From Chloroflexota bacterium (GTDB lineage Bacteria; Chloroflexota; Anaerolineae; UBA4142), in contig JAMCQI010000081.1 in assembly GCA_023381515.1 (NCBI GenBank), positions 62,001 to 126,000 on the forward strand: 64,000 nt of DNA, written 5' to 3'. The first letter of the stretch is position 1, and every line of letters begins with the position of its first letter. The notes under the pieces were generated by a model. That model was not told the origin of the DNA. It worked only from the letters and a program-made list of their open reading frames with translations, and did no database searches. A program made the translations under genes and the position numbers. This document shows, in pieces, positions 27,034-35,455 of this stretch.

Positions 27034-27594
27034 CTAAACCACAAACGCGATGAGCGGCCCCGGCACCGGCGCGAACGCGAGGACGAGCGCATCCGCCAAA
27101 TCCGTGGAGCGCCCGATCCGCTTTTTGATCTCGCCCTTGTCCTCGACGCGGATCCGCCCCGCCGAATCATACCCGTACCGGATCGCCGTCAGCTCCCCTA
27201 CCAGCCGCTCGTACAGCTCGCTCGGCATCTCCGCGAGCGAAATCTCGCCCAGGCGGAAACGCTCGCGCAGGTTCCAGTAGAGCTCGGCGCGTTGATTGCA
27301 AAACCGGTCAGACGCACTCGCCGCCTCGGCCAGGTTGATCCCCGCGCAGGGATACTCCTGCTCGAGCAAGCGGTCCACCACCCCCGCGCCAATCCCGATC
27401 ACATCCACGTTCACATGCACTCCGCTCGCCTTGACGCGGCCGCAGGTCCACATCGTATCCTTGCCGTGCCAGGTCTCGGCGAGCACCACGCGGTTCCCTT
27501 CCCGAATGACGAATGCCGATTCGTCATCCCCAAAGCGCGCCACGTCGAGTCCTCCCACGCGATCAGTGTCCATGCTGCCCCCCTGTATGGGCAA
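27034..27594 (-). pseudogene. phage terminase large subunit, nuclease half
   Basis: 186 codons with the RNase H-like terminase nuclease motifs: GLDVARFGDDESAF near residue 14, VDVIGIGAGVVDRL, and STDLADALVLAFAP at the end, giving the three acidic metal ligands. It should continue directly from the ATPase half at 27690-28499, but about 95 nt of repeat with stops interrupts the gene. Unlikely to act alone. Confidence 0.85.
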
Positions 27595-27689
27595 GTTTCA
27601 AGTTAAAAGTAAAGACCACGCGCACAACCCCGCTGAGGAGCGCGGGGCAGGTGCGCTATGCTACACGACCCCCTCTCACGTCTCACGTT
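27595..27689. repeat. repeat insertion splitting the terminase gene
   Basis: AT-richer sequence with tandem variants of CACGTTTTA and CACTTGT, an inverted CCCCGCT...AGCGCGGGG pair, and GCGCTATGCTACACGACC, shared with 26935-27033. The boundary with the coding sequence is approximate and may extend to about 27730. Confidence 0.65.
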
Positions 27690-28499
27690 TTACGTTTTAC
27701 ACTTGTCACTTGTCACCCGCGCCGCTTCGATCCACGCAAGGCTGAACATCCCATCCTCGCTCTCATCCGGAAACTCTCCCAGCACCCGCTGGGCATACAC
27801 CGGCGAGTCCTTCCCCCACTGCCGCTCCCGGTCCGCCGCCCATTCCCGCGATACGCGCCCCGCCGCGAGCGCTTCCTCCAGCGTCACGTGCCGCACCCAC
27901 CAGTCCTCCAAGCCCGGCGCCCGCCGCTGTATCTCAAAAAAGCGGCCCGAGCGACCTCCCGGCGTCGAGATCGCGAGGGCATAGCCGGTGCCGCTCGCAA
28001 AGGCGCCTTCGATCGCATCCCAGATGGAGCTCGGAATCGCTTTGGCTTCGTCGAGGATATAGAGGAGGTGAGAAGCGTGCGCTCCCTCGATCAGCTCCGC
28101 CTGGTCGGTCGCCACGGCAAACGCCTCCACCTGCTCTCCCATCCGCAGCGAGAGCTGGAGAAGTTGAGGGGCCCGGGCCGTCTTGGTCCAGTCCGCCCGC
28201 CGCGCCCATTTATGGATCTCGGGCCAGAGAAAGTGGTCGAGCTGCCGCCAGGCGGAGGCGGTGGTCGGGATCTTGGCTTCGGGGTAGAGGGTCGCGAACC
28301 AGAGGACGGCCCAGGCGGCGAGGGCGGTCTTGCCCAAGCCGTGCGGTCCGCGCACGCACACCCTCCGGTGCTCGGCGAGGGCCCGGAGGATCTCGGCTTG
28401 ATAGCTTACCGGCTCGACGCCGAGCACCCGGCGGACGAATTCGACCGGGTCGGGAAAGGTCTCAATCGGGCGGGATGAGATTTTCCGGAGGCTTGCCAT
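27690..28499 (-). pseudogene. phage terminase large subunit, ATPase half
   Basis: 269 codons from ATG 28499. Walker A RGPHGLGKTALAAWAV, Walker B LLYILDEAKAIP and a C-motif-like ALAISTPGG are present. The terminase packages phage DNA into heads. After SLAWIEAA the frame runs into repeat DNA and stops, so the nuclease half is separated. It overlaps the small-subunit gene by 38 nt. No portal, capsid or tail genes are near, so this is an orphan fragment of a prophage or gene transfer agent. Confidence 0.85.
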
Positions 28500-28908
28500 C
28501 ATCGCAAGCCAGGGCCGCTGTAGCTGCCGACTCCGTCGGGATGAGTTCTGCGACAAGGGCCAGTCCCTCCACCGCTTGCTTCCAACCATTAGGATTGGTA
28601 CGTTCGATCTCGCGGATGCTTTTCAACGCGATTGTGTCGATCCCGTGCAAGAGCTTGGCCATCGTGTGGCGGTTCGCTTCGAGCATCACGGCGCGATCGT
28701 AGGCGCGCACGCGTTCGACCCAGCGCCACCTTTTGCTTTGGAAGCGCCAACCGCCCGCCTGAGTGTGACGCGCCTCGGAGGCCGGCCTGTCGTGGTAGGC
28801 ACAGTAGGCCTTTCTCAGTGAACGGCTCGGTCCCATTCCCAGATAGAAGAGAAACCGGTTGTAGGTCGCATCCGGTTCGCCTTCTTGCTGGTCCCATGGA
28901 TTTGGCAT
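28462..28908 (-). CDS. probable phage terminase small subunit
   Basis: 148 residues from ATG 28908, chosen because AGGAGG lies 8 nt upstream. The N-terminus (PNPWDQQEGEPDATYNRFLF) and W/R-rich helix (FQSKRWRWVERVRAYDR) resemble small phage packaging or DNA-binding proteins upstream of terL. It probably recognises phage DNA. Assignment rests mainly on its overlap with the terminase ATPase gene. Confidence 0.65.
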   Translation of the reverse strand: MPNPWDQQEGEPDATYNRFLFYLGMGPSRSLRKAYCAYHDRPASEARHTQAGGWRFQSKRWRWVERVRAYDRAVMLEANRHTMAKLLHGIDTIALKSIREIERTNPNGWKQAVEGLALVAELIPTESAATAALACDDGKPPENLIPPD

Positions 28909-29383
28909 ATGGAAACCTCCTTTGAAATTGATTCTCATAAGAGATGATTAGGAAAAGGCAGGTTGGGTGTGAAAAAAAAGAGAGCCGTGCTCTGATGCTC
29001 CATCCGCCTGAGACATTGATATTATAACACGAACATTAGTTCTAGTCAAGGGGGTGTTTTTCTCAAGTATGTTCATGCGGCGACGGCTTCCAAGGCAAAC
29101 TCGTCCAGATGGTTGAGGACCGAAACACGAAATGGCGTCGCACTGTTACGATGAGACATTGGCACCCGCTTGGCCGACCGCGTCGGCACAGATCGAAGGT
29201 CCTCGGGGACACCACGTTCTTGGACTGGAACAAACGCCCACAAGGTAAGCTACGCAACCTATCAGTTTTCCGCCTTCCGCTCTATGCCTTCTGTCTTCTG
29301 CCCACTACCCTCTCCTTTGCTCCTTTCTTCATCCTTCATCCCCGCTGGGGGTCGCGGGGTCTGCGACCTTCTGATTTCATCCT
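28909..29383. other. gene-poor region with possible transposase scrap
   Basis: Contains an A8 run near 28972 and, around 29190-29250, a plus-strand reading GDTTFLDWNKRPQGKL that looks like a piece of a degraded transposase, although the family is uncertain. TTCATCC heptamers and a palindromic CCCCGC-tggggg-tCGCGGGG motif follow at 29330-29365. No supported gene. Confidence 0.4.
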
Positions 29384-30250
29384 TTACGGGAGCACCGTGG
29401 TGCCGAGGACGCCATAGCGCAGAAGCGAGAGCGCGCCGAGCTCGAGGAGAGCCAAGACGACGCCGGCGGCAAAGGGATTCAGGGCATCCCGCCAGGTCAC
29501 CGCCGACCCTTCCTGCCGAAAGAGGGAGAGGACGAAAACGAGGTTGATGAGCGCGATCAGAATAATGACACTCGCGCTCGTTACGATCGCGAAGGGATAG
29601 AAAAAGAGGCCGATGCGCGATTCGTTGATGACAAAGAGGACCGCGGCGAGGCCGAGCGCGCCCGCCAACTCTTTCCATCCGCTCATGGCCGGGCGGGGAT
29701 CGATCTCCCGCCAGAGTGAGTAATTGACCACCGGGACGAGAAAGCCGGCAAACGCAATCCCGCAGAGGAGCCCCGTCGCCAGGCGCAGCTCGAGACGAGG
29801 GGTGTAAAGATGCGGTACGACCCGCAGGTCGTAGAGAAAGGCATTCACCCCATCCGCGCCCATGATCGCCACAAACGCGACGAGCACGAACATTAACCAG
29901 GGGGGCGGCATCCCCCGCGCGCGGCCGCGGCCCAGGAGGATCAAATAGCCCCAGGTGACGAGAAAGCCGACGTACATGCCAAAGTCACGCGCTTCGAGCG
30001 GGAGCTGAAGCGGCGTGGCCGGGTCGAGGGCGGCATAGCCCGGTACAGACTGTCTCAGGAACGCTTCCCCCGGAAGCGTCGTGCCACCCAGAGCGTACGA
30101 GTGGCTGGGACGCTGCGGTCAGATGCCAAAGCAGACGGCGTCGAGCTTGCCTTTGAGCCCCCACGGGGCGACGAAAAAGACTCCGGCGAGGGCGAGCAAA
30201 AAGGCCGGCGCGAGCCAATTCATGAATGATTTACGAGAGACTTGAATCAT
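29384..30250 (-). CDS. DUF2085 membrane protein with in-frame TGA at the conserved Cys
   Basis: 289 codons from ATG 30250 (AGGTGAG 7 nt upstream), or 280 from ATG 30223. After an N-terminal helix (WLAPAFLLALAGVFFVAPWG) the frame meets TGA at 30119-30121. It continues PQRPSHSYALGG, LPLEARDFGMYVGFLVTWGY and four or five more membrane helices to 29384. In DUF2085 proteins, including the one at 30995-31675 (TCHQLAYRSFFLFG), the position of the TGA is an invariant Cys. So the gene either has a nonsense mutation or reads TGA as selenocysteine. The part after the TGA could also restart at 29977. Confidence 0.7.
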
Positions 30251-30287
30251 TACGACTCACCTTTGCTTGATTTGAGAAGCAGTAGTG

Positions 30288-30410
30288 TTTGTCATTCTGA
30301 GCGGAGGCCGCTGCGTCCTGAGCGGAACGAAGTGGAGTCGAAGGAGCGGCCGGCATGCAGGATACTGACTGCATATGCGAACGAGACTCGCACCTATCAT
30401 GCACCGGTCA
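30288..30410. repeat. repeat left of the GIY-YIG gene
   Basis: Begins TTTGTCATTCTGAGCGGAG and includes GCCGGCATGCAGGATACTGA and ACGAGACTCGCACC. It is matched at about 80% by 30887-30984, and together they bracket the GIY-YIG gene. Confidence 0.7.
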
Positions 30411-30710
30411 TTACTCCGCCTCGCCTCGATGCCAGTCCTCGCTGAGATCGCGCCAGTTCGGATTTATCGATTCGATGAGCGCAATCTTTTTGGAGCGCAG
30501 CCAGCCTTTCACCTGCTTCTCTCGGGCGATTGCCTCGCGGATGTCGGCGTACACTTCAAAGTAAACGAGCCGAGAGAGATGGTACCTGCTCGTGAACCCG
30601 GGCAGGAGTTTATGCTTGTGCTCATAAAGGCGCCGCTCCAGGTTGTTGGTGACCCCCGCGTAGAGAGTGCGCGAATGGTTGCTCAGTATGTAAAAGTAGT
30701 ATTCACGCAT
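30411..30710 (-). CDS. GIY-YIG nuclease-fold protein
   Basis: 99 residues, the standard size for single-domain GIY-YIG proteins of the UPF0213 type. YFYILSN and LYAGVTN form the GIY-YIG strands (here YI and AGVT), followed by NLERRLYEHK with the catalytic Arg and REKQVKGWLRSKKIALIES. It may be an endonuclease active on branched or modified DNA. It stands alone between two similar repeats, as small mobile endonuclease genes often do. Confidence 0.88.
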   Translation of the reverse strand: MREYYFYILSNHSRTLYAGVTNNLERRLYEHKHKLLPGFTSRYHLSRLVYFEVYADIREAIAREKQVKGWLRSKKIALIESINPNWRDLSEDWHRGEAE

Positions 30711-30886
30711 ACGCGCCTGTCCGAGTGATTGATGCGGGTCTCACTCGCATATGGCGTTGTCTTTCTGCGGGAGGAGCCGCGAGACCCTTCGCCACGCTCA
30801 GGGTGACAAGCAAAACTGGCTCAGGGTGGCAAGCATCCGCAATTCGCGCATGCAACTACGTGATCCCCGCTTCTGACCGGGTCCCG

Positions 30887-30984
30887 GTTGTCATTCTGAG
30901 CGGAGCGAAGAATCTCGCAGCCGGCACGCAGGATACCAATTGCGTATGCGACCGAGACTCGCACATCTCCTACAGCGGTCAGGA
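30887..30984. repeat. repeat right of the GIY-YIG gene
   Basis: GGTTGTCATTCTGAGCGGAG, then GCCGGCACGCAGGATACCAA and CGAGACTCGCACA, parallel to 30288-30410. The first 30 bp belong to a dispersed family ending in TCATTCTGAGCG (see 40917 and 61209). A further CGCTCAGGGTGACAAGC copy lies near 30796. Confidence 0.7.
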
Positions 30985-30994
30985 CTTCGGCCCT

Positions 30995-31675
30995 TCACCG
31001 TGCGCGCAGAGCGGCCTCGTGCGCTCGCGCGCGTTCCCATTGGGTTTGGGCCAGGCCGGCCGCTTCCCGCATGGCCATTTCCAAATGCGGAAACAGAGTC
31101 CACACCGAGCCGACTCCGAACAGGACCCCCGTAATGACGCGCAGCTCGTAGGTGCTTTCCCGCCAGCCGAAAAGTTGCGTGAATCCGTCAATCGCCATCG
31201 GCGTCATGAGCACCAAATAGAGGCGCCAATCGAGCGGCTTGACGCGTGTCCGCACCAGCCCAAAGATAAGCGATGAGATGAGCATCGAGCCGTAGATCGC
31301 CGCGTCACGTTCGCACCAGGCCATCTTGTAGCCGAGGACCAGGTTCCCCTGGAAAAAGGTCCAGTAGAGAAAATCCTCGTTGTGGACGGATAAGAGCGCG
31401 CGCAATTGGTCGATCGTATAGGCCGATTGTTGCCCGAAGAGGAAAAAGCTGCGGTAGGCGAGCTGATGGCAGGTGAGCTTGTAGGTTCGGTAAATGAGCT
31501 CGGCCGGACCGGTATAGCCATAGTGCATCAGGATGGGCGCCAGGAACGGCAGCCCGATAAAGACAAAGAGGGATACGTTGGCGATCAGCAGCCAGTGCCG
31601 GGCGATGAACATGACGGCGTGATCGACGGAGACGATGAACCGGCGCATGGCCGGGGAGACGGGTTGAGGGGTCAT
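30995..31675 (-). CDS. DUF2085 membrane protein
   Basis: 226 residues with about four membrane helices. The DUF2085 cysteine motifs are intact: KLTCHQLAYRSFFLFG (near residue 69) and YKMAWCERDAAIYG (near 127). The function of the family is unknown; the cysteines and charged residues suggest metal or redox chemistry. The C-terminus is an Arg/Ala-rich cytoplasmic helix. It serves as the reference for the disrupted paralogue at 29384-30250. It lies 36 nt after the TolB-like gene and is probably co-transcribed with it. Confidence 0.87.
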   Translation of the reverse strand: MTPQPVSPAMRRFIVSVDHAVMFIARHWLLIANVSLFVFIGLPFLAPILMHYGYTGPAELIYRTYKLTCHQLAYRSFFLFGQQSAYTIDQLRALLSVHNEDFLYWTFFQGNLVLGYKMAWCERDAAIYGSMLISSLIFGLVRTRVKPLDWRLYLVLMTPMAIDGFTQLFGWRESTYELRVITGVLFGVGSVWTLFPHLEMAMREAAGLAQTQWERARAHEAALRAR

Positions 31676-31711
31676 TGGATTTTCCTGTGTGACTCGGCGA
31701 TACGACCGGGA

Positions 31712-33562
31712 CTAGGGACCGAGCGCGAACCAGCGCCACGCGCTCGGAGGCGCGGGAATGCCTTTCAAAAAGAGCACATACGGATCATACCCGGAACGTT
31801 GGACGAGCGTATTCCAATCGGCGAGCGATTTTAATTCGCTCTCCGAATAGACCTCGCGCATGGCCCGGTACCATTTCATCCCCTGCATCTGCTGGAAATG
31901 CCAATACTCGGCGGCGATGCTGTCCGTGCGCCAATCGAAACCCTCGTCGTCGTGTGACGAGATGCGGTCCCAGCCATATTCGCGCGCCAGCTCGGTAAAG
32001 TCGACGTAAAAGCCGTACGGCACCGGCTTCGGTACGCCCCCTTCGCCGCGGCCGACGATCCAACGGGCCCGGTAACTCAAATTCCAGGGCGCCTCTTTCA
32101 TCGGCTCGCCCATCGAGCCATCCTGCGCCGTGGTTTTCAAAAAGATGCGCCAAAAGGTCTCGCCCTGCTCGTCTTCGCGGACCAATTCCAGTGCGTTGCC
32201 GACGCGCGCATCGGAATAATCCAGACGGCTGTCGAACGCCCGGCCCGCCTTGTGCCAGCTTAACGTGTCGCACGTGACATCGCAGCGCAAATCGAGGGGC
32301 CGGGCCATGTCGGACAGGATCCCGAGGAAATCATAGCCGAGCTCTTGCTTGGCACGGGTCTGTAGAGCGACAAAGGAATCGGCCACCCGGCCGTTCAGCT
32401 TGTTGATGCCGGGGTTGAGCTGAGTCGAAGTAATGCGGCGCATCTCGTACGGATGCCCTTCGCCCGCCGCCGCCGCATCGCTCTGGGCCGAGTAGAGGGG
32501 ACGCGGAAGATCTCCGGGTCCGTCGCTCGGAGAAGCGTCCTCCGCCGACCAGGTCACCGAGGCGGCAAACATCGACTCGTCGGTCAGCGCGTGGGGAATG
32601 CCTCCGTCGGCGCTGGCGATGTAGATCGGCTGGCGGGCAGGCCGCGCCGAGACAAAGGCGATCCATTTCCCGTCGGGCGACCACGCCGGCGCCTCGTCCC
32701 AGCCGGAGAAAGTGATCCGGTGTGCATTGGCCAGGCCCGCCGGGGACCAGTCCGCGACGTAGATGGCTCGCTGCCCGTCGCGGTCCGACACGAACGCCAG
32801 CTTTTTCCCGTCGGGCGACCAGACCGGCTCTTGATCGTCGAACTTGTTCTGGCTGAGGTTGATCGCCTTGGGGCAATCGCTGCCTGCGCAGCTCGAGTTG
32901 GCAGAGACGGCGAAAATCTGTTGGGCGCCGGTCCGCCAACTGGTGAACACAATCCATTGGCCGTCCGGCGACCAGGCAGGGCCGTAATCATAGCTGCGCG
33001 AGTCGCCGGTCAGGTCGACGGCTTGTGTGCCGTCGGCATTCATGACCCAGATGTCCAGGTCGCCGCGCGCGTAGGATTCAAACGCGATCTTTTTGCCGTC
33101 AGGAGACCAACTGGGTGCGGCGCTGTACGTCATCCCACGCGTGAGCTGCGTCGCCGTCGAGCCTCCCGCCGTCGGCAGCGTGTAAATCTCCCAATAGCCG
33201 GCTCGATGGGAGCGAAAGGCCAGGGTCTTGCCGTCGGGAGAAAGGGCCGGGTCGCGCGCGGGGGCATAGTTCGGAGCAAGCTTCTGCCACGCGCCCCCGT
33301 TCGGATCCGCCGTGTACAAATTCCAGGAGCCGCCGTTTTCGGCGGAGAAAATCAAGCGACCGCTCGGGAGGCCCGAAGCCGTCTCACCCGACGTGGTGGA
33401 GACGGCGCCCGCTCCGCTTCCGCGATCTGCGAGGGTCTGCGGGATAGAGTCCCACGGGACGTCGCCAACTGCGCTCCCCGCAGCGACACAAGACTCTGTG
33501 AATGGGGCGGAAGCAGCGGCGGAGGTGGGCGAGATAGAGATTGGTATCAGAGCGTAGAGCAA
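31712..33562 (-). CDS. exported TolB-like beta-propeller protein
   Basis: About 616 residues. Residues 70-330 contain at least six WD40-like PD40 repeats (SPDGKTLAFRSHRAG, SPDGKKIAFESYARG, SPDGQWIVFTSWRTG, SPDGKKLAFVSDRDG, SPDGKWIAFVSARPA), forming a TolB-type propeller. The C-terminal 260 residues form another domain (DIRCDVTCDT-like, then YGFYVDFTELAREYGWDRIS and YWHFQQ) of unknown role. The TTG start at 33562 gives a short signal-like helix. The promoter at 33638-33666 allows an earlier start, but no ATG or GTG lies in frame. Confidence 0.8.
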   Translation of the reverse strand: MLYALIPISISPTSAAASAPFTESCVAAGSAVGDVPWDSIPQTLADRGSGAGAVSTTSGETASGLPSGRLIFSAENGGSWNLYTADPNGGAWQKLAPNYAPARDPALSPDGKTLAFRSHRAGYWEIYTLPTAGGSTATQLTRGMTYSAAPSWSPDGKKIAFESYARGDLDIWVMNADGTQAVDLTGDSRSYDYGPAWSPDGQWIVFTSWRTGAQQIFAVSANSSCAGSDCPKAINLSQNKFDDQEPVWSPDGKKLAFVSDRDGQRAIYVADWSPAGLANAHRITFSGWDEAPAWSPDGKWIAFVSARPARQPIYIASADGGIPHALTDESMFAASVTWSAEDASPSDGPGDLPRPLYSAQSDAAAAGEGHPYEMRRITSTQLNPGINKLNGRVADSFVALQTRAKQELGYDFLGILSDMARPLDLRCDVTCDTLSWHKAGRAFDSRLDYSDARVGNALELVREDEQGETFWRIFLKTTAQDGSMGEPMKEAPWNLSYRARWIVGRGEGGVPKPVPYGFYVDFTELAREYGWDRISSHDDEGFDWRTDSIAAEYWHFQQMQGMKWYRAMREVYSESELKSLADWNTLVQRSGYDPYVLFLKGIPAPPSAWRWFALGP

Positions 33563-33637
33563 GAGCGCGGCGACGCTTGCAAGCGCGCGGGGACGGACGA
33601 TGCTAGAGATAGGCGCACTCCCTATTAAGCTGGCCCG

Positions 33638-33666
33638 ATTATACCCCAGATGGAGAGGAGGGTCAA
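33638..33666 (-). promoter_or_regulatory. sigma70-type promoter of the TolB-like gene
   Basis: On the minus strand TTGACC (33666-33661), 17 bp, then TATAAT (33643-33638), close to consensus. Transcription should begin near 33631, about 70 nt before the TTG start. Confidence 0.75.
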
Positions 33667-33678
33667 AACAATTTCTTT

Positions 33679-33717
33679 CAAAAAAAGACGTGCGGTGGTC
33701 AGAACCGCCGCACGTCT
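33679..33717 (-). terminator. intrinsic terminator of the DoxX gene
   Basis: On the minus strand AGACGTGCGGCGGT and ACCACCGCACGTCT form a 14-bp stem with a 4-nt loop, followed by seven T's. It is placed 23 nt after the DoxX stop. Confidence 0.88.
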
Positions 33718-33739
33718 CTTGACGAGGAGAAAATGTAGG

Positions 33740-34258
33740 TTATGAAGTTTCAGCCGTCTGAGCCAACCGCTCCGGCCACCAGGGCAGCTTGGGCAGGCGA
33801 TTGTACACGAATTGCTCGAGGCTCAGGACCTTGCCGGCGCCCGAGAGCAACAAGATCACGGACACACCCGCCATCGCCAGGTTCACGGTCTCGGTGCTCG
33901 CGCTCGTCCAACCGGCGGCGAACAGGTACGCCAGGTTCATGATCAACCCGGCGGTGATGCCTACCTCGCTAAAGACGCCGAGCAAGAGGGCGATGCCGAC
34001 CAGGATCTCGCCGTACATCGTCAGGTTGCCAAAGAGCGCCGCATTCGGCGTGGCGACGTTCAGCAAAAAGGCCTTCTCCCAGCCGTAAGGGTTCTTGCTC
34101 GCAAAAGCGGCGAGCGTCTTGCCCATGCCGGAGACAAAGCCACCGCTCGTCAGTTTTTCGATTCCGGCCTGCAGCCAGAGGAAACCGAAAAAGATGCGAA
34201 CGAGGGCGAGCCAGATGGCCGAATCATTCGTGCTGACCGCTTTCTTTATGGGGGACAT
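33740..34258 (-). CDS. DoxX-family membrane protein
   Basis: 172 residues from ATG 34258 with AGGAG upstream; a much longer upstream frame is spurious. Four helices with the DoxX pattern: LALVRIFFGFLWLQAGIEKL at the start, GEILVGIALLLGVFSEVGI and AGWTSAS...NLAMAGVSVILLL. DoxX proteins belong to membrane redox systems (thiosulfate:quinone oxidoreductase-like) or have uncharacterised roles. Single gene with its own terminator. Confidence 0.9.
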   Translation of the reverse strand: MSPIKKAVSTNDSAIWLALVRIFFGFLWLQAGIEKLTSGGFVSGMGKTLAAFASKNPYGWEKAFLLNVATPNAALFGNLTMYGEILVGIALLLGVFSEVGITAGLIMNLAYLFAAGWTSASTETVNLAMAGVSVILLLSGAGKVLSLEQFVYNRLPKLPWWPERLAQTAETS

Positions 34259-34519
34259 TTTATTACTCCTAGTAATTCTAGAGATTTGGATTTCTTGTTC
34301 GTTCTGGTAGGAGTATAGCACACCTCTATTTGTGACGTAAGGGACAATTGTCCCGAATGGGGTGGGGAGAATGTTCTGTAAGTAAAAGGACATTTGACCT
34401 GCGGGAGACGTGACGAACGTCCTGCTCGGCCTCCGTAAGCAGATTGTAACCCCGACTTCCTTGCGATTTCCTTGCGATGACATGGTAGGATGGGGCCATC
34501 CAACTGGGGGGATAGCAAG

Positions 34520-34741
34520 ATGGCCAAACAACCGCATCCGTACTGGGCCTTTATGCTGCGCTTGTGGCAAGTGAGGAGCGGTAGCGCCGTGGCCTGGCGG
34601 GCGTCGCTCGAAGACCCCCACACGGGCGAACGCAAGGGGTTTGCCGACCTGGAGAGCCTTCTGGCGTTTCTCCAGGAGCGAACCGCAGGCGGCAGCGGCT
34701 CTGCTTCTCCGATCGACAGAGAAAGGAATGACAATGGCTAG
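34520..34741 (+). CDS. small conserved protein of unknown function
   Basis: 73 residues from ATG 34520 (GGGGGGATAG upstream). PYWAFMLRLWQVRSGSAVAW, then RASLEDPHTGERKGFADLES and LLAFLQ. Short proteins with this layout (a strand pair, then F-x-DLExLLxFL) are common in Chloroflexota, a family impression from memory. The stop overlaps the next gene's start region by 8 nt. Confidence 0.72.
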   Translation: MAKQPHPYWAFMLRLWQVRSGSAVAWRASLEDPHTGERKGFADLESLLAFLQERTAGGSGSASPIDRERNDNG

Positions 34742-35366
34742 GACGGCGCCGATTTCGCTCGGTGGAGCAGCGAATTTACACCTGCCCTTGCGGGCGGCGG
34801 AAGGGTTCGCCGGAGCTCTCTTGCTCGCTCTGTCCTTCGCGCTGACCGCGTGCGGCCTGTGGCAACCCAAGGTTCCCGGCCCCGCGGCCCCCTGCGCGGT
34901 GACGATTTCCAAGCCGGCGGCGGATGCGCTCGTGCAGAGAATCGACGCCCAGACCAGGACCCACGGCAGGACCGTGACGATCACGGCGACGAGCCAGGAG
35001 ATCACCTCGCTCCTGAACCTGTTTGTCGACGCCGCCAAGCAGCAAGACCCCTCGATGGTCGCGACCATGCCGATCGACCACCCGGTCGTCTGCTTTTCGA
35101 GCGGCCGGATGACGCTTTATGGCGAGGTCGGGTACATGGGCGTGAAATCGACTGCCCTGATTACGATTGCTGCGGCGTTGAGTGATGGGCGAGCCGCCTT
35201 TCGGGTCGAGCGAGTGGACCTCGGCCCGGTGTCGGTGCCGCAGGACCTGGGCACGCTCGTATCGGGTTTGATCAACGACGTCCTGAATCAGAACCTGAGC
35301 CAAATTCAATTGACGCAAGTGCAGATTACGCAGAACCAGATCACGCTGAGCGGACGCGCGCGGTGA
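34734..35366 (+). CDS. secreted lipoprotein of unknown function
   Basis: 210 residues from ATG 34734 (AGAAAGGA 6 nt upstream). A signal sequence with lipobox (LLLALSFALTACGLW) is followed by a mixed domain starting AVTISKPAADALVQRI and ending with a repetitive NQNLSQIQLTQVQITQNQIT strand. This plan resembles LmeA/DUF2993-like lipid-binding lipoproteins, a guess from the Q/T-rich terminal strand. It overlaps the preceding small gene. Confidence 0.72.
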   Translation: MARTAPISLGGAANLHLPLRAAEGFAGALLLALSFALTACGLWQPKVPGPAAPCAVTISKPAADALVQRIDAQTRTHGRTVTITATSQEITSLLNLFVDAAKQQDPSMVATMPIDHPVVCFSSGRMTLYGEVGYMGVKSTALITIAAALSDGRAAFRVERVDLGPVSVPQDLGTLVSGLINDVLNQNLSQIQLTQVQITQNQITLSGRAR

Positions 35367-35455
35367 CGGTTCGCACAGGCGCCGCCGACCTGCACCGTTC
35401 GCCCGTTTTATGGATTTCGAGGCCTTTCACTGCAATGGAAGCACAAGGAGGAACC

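Noticed and set aside
26935..28938. Intact prophage
   Set aside because: Only terminase pieces are present; no portal, capsid, tail, lysis or integrase genes nearby.
29985..30218. 77-codon minus-strand frame
   Set aside because: An alternative frame of the DUF2085 gene; the in-frame translation through the TGA gives the recognisable domain.
34259..35068. N-terminal extension of the DoxX frame to 35068
   Set aside because: It runs antisense through the small protein and lipoprotein genes; ATG 34258 has a proper ribosome site and begins the DoxX homology.
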